Source: Lycium barbarum (Eukaryota > Streptophyta > Magnoliopsida > Solanales > Solanaceae). Taken from it: a stretch of 64,000 nt of DNA. Every line of letters starts with the position of its first letter. The stretch's first letter is position 1. Shown piece after piece: positions 55,801-64,000 of this stretch. Location: NCBI RefSeq assembly GCF_019175385.1, contig NC_083339.1, forward strand, positions 80,310,307 through 80,374,306, in the 5' to 3' direction. The position numbers and the translations under genes are program-made. The notes under the pieces were generated by a model. That model saw nothing but the letters and a program-made list of their open reading frames with translations. It searched no databases and had not been told where the DNA came from.

Positions 55801-57073
55801 TTCAGCTTTACACGCTAAGTATACTTGTATCGATTATGTATATGTATGTATATGACAGGTATACTTTAGCCAATACATTCTTTATGAATGTACATACATA
55901 AGGTATACCAAAATATACACAGTATATACACCATCTACTGATTTGTTTTGAGTTATATTTTACATGTTTAACCTTATTTATTGGTTATATACTAATCCTT
56001 TTATTTCGTTTTATGCATGATTATCGCACGAGTCCAAGCGACTTGTCATCTCCTGCATTCGGTGTTGGGCCATAGCCCAACTTGATCTTCTCTTCTTTTG
56101 TCCAGCCTGCCCACAGCAATAACAACAACAAAAAAGGGCCTTTCTGGGCCGAAGCCCAATAACAAAATAGGCTGCAGCAGCAGTCCGAAAATGGACTGTT
56201 CCATTTGGTCTTCTTTCCTTCTATCTTACTTTTGTTATGTATTTCTTATTTACCTTGTATGACTAACATTTTATCTTTTAGGTAATTTAGATACATTCTA
56301 GACATTAAGAGTTTAGTTTAATAATGGGTAGTTAATTCCACAAAATTACATTCACTTCTATTTATGTTCTAAACTACTTATATAGTATCTATAACATTTA
56401 TTTGGAGTAATTGATTTTTAAATAGCATGACTACATATTTGAGTTAAAATAATCAAGATTCGCTCTTACTATCTTAGAAATTTAAAACATTACATATTTG
56501 ACACTAATGCTAACTCATTTGAGAAATAAAAAGGCAAACTAATTTAACGGATAACTCTTTCACTTTAGCTCTTTTTCAACGCTTCAAACGTATATTTGTT
56601 AAAACAATCCTTACATAATCTATATTGAACTATTAGTCTTTTGTAAGTCTTACTTGTAAATAGCATTTAAAATCTTGTTTTATACAAATAATTATTTTTC
56701 TACAAGTTCTATTTTAAATAGCATTCTTACATGTCTATCTATAACTTTAGTCATACTTACAAAGCTACTTTCTTTTTTCTATAATACCATATTTATACTT
56801 AGCCTAATTAATTATAAGTCCGGTCGGTTAACCATTGTTAATGGGTCTTAAAGGGTGCTTAATACCTTCCCTTTAGACTAATTGAACCCTTACCTAGAAT
56901 CTTAAGTTTCGCAGACCTTAAACAGAGTTAACTTTAAACATAACTTTAATAAACTTTAGGTGTCCTAATTCACCGTAAATAATTAGGTGGCGACTCCTTA
57001 ACATAAACAAAAAAACAGAAATCACCAATACATTGTACTCCTTACTTTAACCCGGTTAAAATGGGGTATGACA
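52842..57073 (+). mobile_element. Solo LTR, 4232 bp, Ogre/Tat-like, target duplication ATATC
   Basis: Starts TGTTGACACCCAATTTTGTC and ends AAAATGGGGTATGACA; flanked by ATATC at 52837-52841 and 57074-57078. The reading frame of the viral piece continues across it. Its length and the terminal phrases (start with TGTTGACACCC, GGTGGCGACTCCTT near the end) suggest an Ogre/Tat-type LTR, from memory. It contains a 300-bp CT-rich tract (53340-53640) that gives false Pro/Ser/His frames. No gene or tandem structure beyond TA-rich patches (about 55830-55930) was seen. Confidence 0.88.
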
Positions 57074-57078
57074 ATATC

Positions 57079-57145
57079 CTAGGATCCAGTGACCAAGATT
57101 CATATGACACTGATCCAACGGAAGAAAGCGTTGAGACAAGCGAAG
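57079..57145 (+). pseudogene. Second pararetroviral piece, inverted, part 2
   Basis: 67 bp continuing the acidic coat-protein segment (DSYDTDPTEESVETSE), matching the reverse strand near 50655-50725. It is ended by the family E LTR that starts at 57146. Confidence 0.85.
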
Positions 57146-60100
57146 TGTCACGACCCAACCCCGTGGGCCGCGACCAGTGCCCTAGCTGGGCACCTATACG
57201 TACCCGATACCCAAATTAGCATATTATCAGAATAATAATATAATAATAACATTAGTGGATGCTACAGAATTTAGCAGAAGAGCAGACTTGGCACACAGAA
57301 GCCGATAAGGCTATCATAAAACAAAACATCCCAAACATATGTACAGAACCCACACAGATGTATCCACAGACCTCTACAGAACATATCATAATCATAAGAC
57401 GGGACAGGGCCCCGTCATACCCAGAACAATGTACATATCCAGATAGCAGTGACAGACTGTACCAAACAGTGGGCTCTGAAGAAGAGAGCGCCCCAAAATA
57501 GCAGAAGTGGGATCCTAAACAGATGGATCAGCAAACCTGTCGTCTGTACCTGCGCGGCATGAAAACGCAGCCCCCCGAAGAAAGGGGGTCAGTACGAAAC
57601 ATGTACTGAATATGTAAAGCGGAATCACAGAAGTCAAATCATAATGATTTCAGAAAATGAGTACAAAATCCAGAGTATCAAATGCATATTTCCAAAACAG
57701 ACAGAATGTGTACAGAAACATATGTCATATCATATCCGGTCCCTGCCACGGGACTCAGCAGACAGAACGTGGCCACCCTCCCGACACTGGTGCCACAATA
57801 CAGAGGAATCAGAAAAAGGGGCGTGGCCCCGTATCATAATATGTCATATCAAAATGGCCATAACAGATCAGATCAGAATAGGCGGACATGGCACATCATA
57901 CTCCACAAACCCATGTACGCGTATACCTGCCCCCTCACATCGGGACGCGGCGAACAATGCAGAGAATTACGCTTGACAACATATCCTGGCCCGGGCTCAG
58001 TGTGGGAAACATTGGGACATCCACGAATGGAGTAGTGAGAGACTAATGCAATTAAAAAATATCATAAGTGTTTTCAAAGACTCGATGAAGCGTAGCAAAG
58101 ACAAACGAATCAAATGGAGTCGGACGGAATCATATTAAATGTATTCCGGATATCATAATAAATTACAGAAGTATAACTTTCCCGAAGTCATTCCGAGCGT
58201 CAAAGTAATTTATAATATTTAACAGAATATTTAAAATAATATTCGTTAAGTGATTAGTAGGGTAATTAAAACATTTCTTTCAAAAATCGCTTAAAAAGGA
58301 AGCTTTAGCATATTAGGGGCAAAACCGTAAATAGCGGGCCCGCCTTGGGACAAACAAGGCGGCGGGCTCAAATTGTGCCCTCTAAGCATATAGTATCACC
58401 TAAAAAGGTTATACAGACATTCTATGGCTTTCTGAATAATTTAGAGCAAAATTGCATAATTTCAGAAAAAGCGTATCAAAATGGTTCAATTCTACTGAAG
58501 GAAAAACTGAAATTTTGTCTTGCGGATTCCGAGGGCCAAGAGGTCCTTCGAGGCCCGGATCCAACCCTAACACTCTAGGGGCATGCCAAGGGAAGAATTG
58601 GGTTTGCTTTACATACCTTTCACGCTCCTTAAGCCTTTCCAAACTCACTTCCCGTTTCGTCGAAAAACTGCAATTGGTCAAGTTTACCAATTGTAAGCTA
58701 TGAATTCCAAAGTTCCAACTTAATGCATATTTGGCTACCGAAATTTCGGCAGCACTTCCCCTATACATATAGCACCCCGAGAATTCAACTCGGCTATAAT
58801 TCATCAACAACAACCCAAACGACAACATCAATATCAACAATAAACATTAAAAACACAAATATCCTTCAACTAGTCATTTTTCTCACAAGTTGACATAATC
58901 TTCAATTCAACCCAAACTTTCGAACTAACATCATGATTTCACATCCATTATCACTTAAGATCATCACAACATAGATTTAGAGACATCTCATATCATTTCC
59001 CCTAAGATATATACTTGATATACTTAATGTACAACTTTCCGCCAAAGTCTTAACTTATGCAAAACATCAAATCTTTGGCATACATTTTCATAACAAGTTT
59101 CCAACTTCCAAATTCATCAATGATCATCACTATTAGCAACCAAACAACTTCATTTCCTTAATGTCGGAAAATCATACTAAAACGACATAAGTTTCTACAT
59201 TCCAATTCAATACAAACTTATATCATTCTAACTTCATTTACATATCAAGCATTACAACAACACTCCAATACTCTACACAAACTTAATCCATTTCATTCCC
59301 AAGTCAAATACACCACACGGCCATATGCTATTTTTCTCCATTCAATCAAATTTATTCCACTTTCATTCTCAACATAAATTCCATCACATTCACAACTAGA
59401 ATACAACATGAATTCTATATATTTTTGGCTATACAACATGTATATACACACGGCTACAAGCCATATACCAAACCCACATTGCAAACTTCCATTTTTCCAT
59501 ACAATCAACACATTTCTATATACTACAACACAATCAAAACTTCATAACACAATAAAATGGTAGAAATTCTCACCTTTTCTTCAAGTCTCCTTCACTTGAA
59601 TATATGATCACTTTGGAGATTCTAATGCTTCCCACTCCAAACCAACTATACCAAGATACAAAGGAACCTTGAATTAGTAGGAATTTAACAAGAAATGAAT
59701 TTTTGAAGCAAGATTTTGGTGGGTGAAATTCTATGGTCAAACCCGAAACCACCCTTGCTCTCTCTTCTATTTTTGTTTTGTTGATCTTATCTTCTAGTTC
59801 TTTAGTCTTCTATGATGTATATAGTTGAAGTGCTTGGTCACATGACCAAGCACATGACCAACTAATATGGACTTGGATCAAAGGCCTTAGGTGGCCGGCC
59901 AAAGTCCCCCATTTGGGCCTCCATTCAATTCATTTTTTTTAGCCCAATAACTTATGGATCGTATTTTGTAATTCCCGAAACTAATTTCCAAAATCCAAAA
60001 TTACCCTTAACCTTGTCCCACACTTTCATGACTCTATTCTTTCATGCATAACTCCTACGTTCAACAAAATATCAAATTGATCTTATATCTCAAGAATCCA

Positions 60101-60146
60101 ATATAATTCAAGTCTTTCCAAACGTGTGAAAACACGGGTCATAACA
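57146..60146 (-). mobile_element. Family E LTR, 3' copy on the minus strand (3001 bp)
   Basis: On the minus strand it starts TGTTATGACCCGTGTTTTC after a polypurine tract and ends GGGGTTGGGTCGTGACA at 57146. Adjacent viral sequence GCGAAG would hold the target duplication (other end off window). It contains the GTATGTAAAGCAAACCC block (58581-58616), the triple-hairpin module (57550-57608) and a dyad TTGGTCA-CA-TGACCAA (about 59835-59851) some 300 bp from the start. No genes. Confidence 0.9.
57550..57608 (-). promoter_or_regulatory. Triple-hairpin LTR module (family E)
   Basis: Minus strand: CAGTAC/GTACTG (57608-57590), then CCCCC/GGGGG (57588-57571) in place of GTCC/GGAC, then CTGCGT/GCGCAG (57570-57550, one G-U pair), followed by GT. 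It ends about 400 bp before the LTR end. Confidence 0.7.
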
Positions 60147-63100
60147 TTCTCCCCCCCCCCCCTTAGAACATTCGTCCTCTAATGTAAAATTAATCTTATC
60201 GGGTTGGAAAATACTTTGGGGGAGTTCATGCTTACAAACAACACATAGGACATACGATTGACATTGAAATGAAATTAAGCAGAATTTAAGGTTACCTGTG
60301 GGCATAGGGAACAATTGAGGATATTTTTTCTTCATTTCCTCTTCTGCCTCCCATGTCATTTCCTTCCTATTATCGTTCCGCCACAGGACCTTAACAGAGG
60401 CTACATCTTTATTCCGGAGCCTCCTTACCTGACGATCCAAAATAGATACGGGCTGCTCCTCGTACGATAGTTGCTCCGACACTTGAATATCATCCGCAGG
60501 GAGTATTCTGGAAGGGTCACCAATGCATTTGCGGAGCATAGACACATGGAATACCGGATGTACCGCTTCCAAATCAGATGGCAAATCTAACTCATAGGCG
60601 ACATTTCCAACCTTCCGAACAATCTGATAAGGCCCAATATAACGCGGACTGAGCTTACCTTTTCTGCCGAACCGCATCACGCCTTTCATAGGCGATACCT
60701 TCAGAAATACCCAATCGCCTACCTGAAACTCCAACGGTCGACGCCGTTTATCCGCGTATGACTTCTGTCGACTCTGGGCTGCCAACAGTCGCTCTCGAAT
60801 AAGCTTCACCTTGTCCACGGCCTGCTGGACCATATCTAGGCCAATCAACTCTGTCTCGCCAATATCAAACCAGCCGATCGGCGATCTGCACTTCCTGCCA
60901 TATAAAGCCTCGTACGGAGCCATCTGGATGTTGGAATGGTAACTGTTATTATATGCAAACTCAATCAATGGAAAGTGATCATCCCAGCTGCCTCTGAAAT
61001 CGATAACGCAGGCCCGCAACATATCCCCCAGCGTCTGTATAGTGCGCTCGGCCTGTCCGTCGCTCTGAGGATGAAAGGCTGTGCTCAGACTCACCTGAGT
61101 CCCTAGACCCTCCTGAAACGACCTCCAGAAACGCGCCGTAAACTGGGCGCCTCTGTCAGAAATAATAGATATAGGAACTCCGTGAAGCTTCACAATCTCT
61201 CTAATATAGAGCCTGGCATAATCCTCGGCGGAATAAGTAGTCCTGACGGGAAGAAAATGGGCTGATTTCGTCAGCCTATCAACAACGACCCAGATGGAAT
61301 CATACTTCCGTGGAGTGCGAGGCAAACCTGTAATGAATTCCATATTAATAACCTCCCACTTCCAAGTCGGGATTTCCATCTCCTGCAACAGTCCACCCGG
61401 CTTCTGATGCTCAATCTTGACCTGCTGACAATTAGGGCACTGGGCGACGAACTCCGCAATATCCCGCTTCATGCCGTCCCACCAGTATAAGCATCGAAGA
61501 TCATGATACATCTTTGTAGACCCAGGATGGACCGAGTAGCGAGCATAATGTGCCTCGCTCATAACCTGCTGCCGAAGGCCTGCAATATCAGGTACACACA
61601 GCCTGCCTCTGTATAACAAAGTGTCGTCCGGTGAAAACTCGAACGGAGTCTCCTCCTTATCATAGGTTGTGTCCCTGTACCGAGCTAAGACAGGATCTTC
61701 ATATTGACGCCTTTTAATATCGTCCCTGATGGATGACTCAGAAACCCCTCGAACAGAAATCTGGGTATCTCCAGAATCGGCCAAACGAACCCCGAGACTA
61801 GCCAATTGCTGAATATCACGGGCTATCTCTCTCCTGTCTGGCTGTAAATCGGCCAAACTGCCCATAGACTTCCGACTGAGCGCATCTGCCACAACATTAG
61901 CCTTACCCGAATGATACAGAATATCCACGTCATAATCTTTCAGAAGCTCCAGCCACCTCCGCTGCCGCAAATTAAGCTCTCTCTGTCCGAAAATATACTG
62001 GAGACTCTTATGATCGGTATAGATATCCACATGAATGCCATATAAATAGTGTCTCCATATCTTCAGAGCATGAATCACCGCTGCGAGCTCCAGATCGTGG
62101 GTAGGATAATTCTTCTCATGCTTTTTGAGCTACCGGGAAGCATACGCTATAACTCTGCCGTGCTGCATCAATACACAGCCTAACCCCATACCAGAAGCGT
62201 CACAATAAATAACATACCCGTCCGGTCCCTCTGGAAGAGTCAGAACTGGGGCTGTAGTCAGCTTCTCCTTCAGCAACTGGAAGCTCCGTTCACGAGCGTC
62301 AGACCACTGGAACTTAGCTCCCTTCTGAGTCAGCCTTGTCAAAGGCGCTGAAATCGAAGCAAACTTCTCCACAAACCTCCTGTAATAACCTGCTAACCCC
62401 AGGAAACTGCGTACCTCTGTGGGCGTCGTAGGTCTGGGCCAATTCTTCACGGCCTCAATCTTCTGTGTGTCCACCCGGACACCATCAGCTGCAATAATAT
62501 GCCCCAAGAAGGCCACTGAAGACAGCCAGAATTCACACTTAGAAAATTTCGCATATAACTTCTGATGCCGGAGTACCCCTAATACCGATCTCAGATGATC
62601 TGCGTGCTCCGCCTCAGACCGAGAATAAACCAGGATATCATCAATGAATACAATTACAAACATATCCAAGAATGGCCTGAATACCCGGTTCATCAAATCC
62701 ATGAATACTGCGGGAGCATTTGTCAGACCAAAAGACATAACCCTGAACTCATAATGCCCATATCGGGTCCGGAAAGCTGTCTTAGGGACATCGGCCTCTC
62801 GTACTCGTACCTGGTGATAACCGGATCGAAGATCTATCTTCGAAAAACACTTAGCGCCCTGCAGCTGATCAAACAAATCATCAATCCTGGGGAGGGGGTA
62901 TTTATTCTTTATAGTTACCTTATTCAGCTGCCGATAGTCAATACACATACGCAGCGACCCGTCTTTCTTACGCACAAATAATACCGGGGCTCCCCAAGGC
63001 GAAGTACTGGGCCTGATGAAGCCCTTATCCAACAAATCTTTCAGCTGCTCCTTCAACTCCTTTAACTCTGCAGGCGCCATTCTATACGGGGGAATAGAGA

Positions 63101-64000
63101 TAGGCTGAGTGTCTGGGAGTAAGTCAATAGAGAAGTCTATCTCCCGCTCTGGAGGAAGACCTGGAAGCTCGTCGGGAAAAACATCTGGAAACTCATTAAT
63201 CACGGGGACTGACTGAAGTGTCGGCGTCTCGGCGTCCAAGTCTTGCACCCGAACCAGATGATAGATATAACCCTTTCTGATCATTTTCTTTGCCTTAAGG
63301 TATGAAATAAACTTACCTTTCGGCGATGCTGTATTACCAGCCCAATTTATAACTGGCTCCCCGGGAAACTGGAAGCGAACTACCTTATTCTGGCAGTCAA
63401 CATTAGCGTAACAGGAAGCTAGCCAATCCATACCCATAATAACATCAAATTCAGTCATATCTAACTCTACCAGATCTGCCTTAGTGTCACGGTCACAAAC
63501 AATCACAGAACAGTCTTTATAAACCTGTTTTGCTACAACAAAATCCTCTATCGGTGTGGCTACCTCAAATGGCTCTATAGGTTCAGACATAATACCAATT
63601 TTACCGGCAACAAGGGGTGAAATATATGATAAAGTCGAACCTGGATCAATTAGTGCATACACAGATCGAGAGAAGACCAATAAAGTACCTGTGACGACAT
63701 TAGGAGATGCCTCCTGATCCTGGCGGCTGGCCAAAGCATAAATGCGGTTCGAAGGACCGCTAATACCAGAAGCTCCACCACGGCCTCTGTCGCGACCCGC
63801 TGGCGCTGGAATACCCTGCCCCGTAGGGCGCATAACCACTGACGAAGATGAAGACCCAGCGACTGATCCGGTAGGCTGCGCTGCACCACCCGAACTACCC
63901 TTATACGGGCAATCTCTCACAGAATGGCCCTGACGACCACAAGAAAAGCATGCACCAGTGGCTCTGTAGCACTCCCCCGGATGATATATGCCACAAAGAG
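60108..64000 (-). pseudogene. Family E gag end and pol (protease, RT, RNase H, integrase, chromodomain), almost intact
   Basis: One minus-strand frame runs from the window edge to 60108, broken only by a TAG at 62130-62132 (Gln expected after VIAYASR). Order: zinc knuckles CGIYHPGEC and [14 protein letters not shown] (63990-63905); protease [11 protein letters not shown] (about 63645); [14 protein letters not shown] and intact FIDD (about 62640); RNase [22 protein letters not shown]; integrase HHCC ([21 protein letters not shown]), core [12 protein letters not shown] with Glu where the first catalytic Asp is expected, [15 protein letters not shown]; then [22 protein letters not shown] and a chromodomain [15 protein letters not shown]. 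The frame crosses the polypurine tract into the LTR. A Tekay-type chromovirus; the youngest-looking coding region here. The gag start is off window. Confidence 0.93.
60147..60195 (-). promoter_or_regulatory. Family E polypurine tract and adjacent hairpin
   Basis: Minus strand: ACATTAG-AGGA-CGAATGT (60185-60168; one mismatch in the stem), then CTAA, twelve G and AGAA before the LTR start at 60146. Confidence 0.85.

Noticed and set aside
62595..62981. Plus-strand 128-codon frame
   Set aside because: Antisense to the well-conserved RT core of family E.

Overview
This window reads as a repeat-dense stretch of a flowering-plant nuclear genome. I infer a member of Solanaceae or a close relative, from the Tekay-type chromoviruses with long LTRs, an Athila element with its usual primer site, a TRIM-like miniature element and an endogenous caulimovirid like those in tomato and tobacco relatives. 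The species cannot be named from sequence alone. Only one ordinary cellular gene is convincing: a two-exon PADRE/DUF4228 protein at 26660-29427. Almost everything else is nested transposable elements and viral remnants.

Left third (1-24711): two minus-strand LTR fragments abut a decayed Athila pol (1347-4555) and env-like ORF (5041-5810). That ORF is split by a Tekay-like element, called family A here (LTRs 5892-8759 and 11767-14562, decayed gag between). The env-like ORF resumes at 14566-15776 and is followed by Athila non-coding sequence, an Athila LTR (17333-18752), its primer site and an Athila gag fragment. Next come a degenerate element with one LTR (family B, 21112-23323), a minus-strand LTR fragment, and a copia gag plus 292-bp LTR on the minus strand.

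Middle (24712-33525): AT-rich sequence, an assembly gap (25619-25813), the PADRE gene with a MITE remnant in its intron, a 912-bp hAT-like element with a perfect 8-bp target duplication, a scrap of a mitochondrial-type malate dehydrogenase gene, and remnants of another LTR retrotransposon.

Right half (about 33526-64000): the host layer is an endogenous pararetrovirus (Caulimoviridae) on the minus strand, running movement protein, coat protein, protease, RT/RNase H and promoter from right to left. A second viral piece lies head to head with it near 52.58 kb. A 12.6-kb block (36743-49367) with a 5-bp target duplication cuts the viral protease. It holds a TRIM and a Tekay-like element (family D), whose own pol is cut by a 2340-bp solo LTR (family C) with its own duplication. 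A 4.2-kb solo LTR cuts the inverted viral piece. The right end is a young-looking Tekay-like element on the minus strand (family E) that runs off the window.

The most interesting signal is a roughly 60-nt module found about 400-500 bp before the 3' end of every Tekay-like LTR here (five families). It can fold into three consecutive hairpins whose stems change on both sides between families, and it ends in CAGGT. Other recurrent signals are paired palindromes of the TACGGTCCGTA type in several unrelated elements, and a small hairpin just upstream of the polypurine tract.
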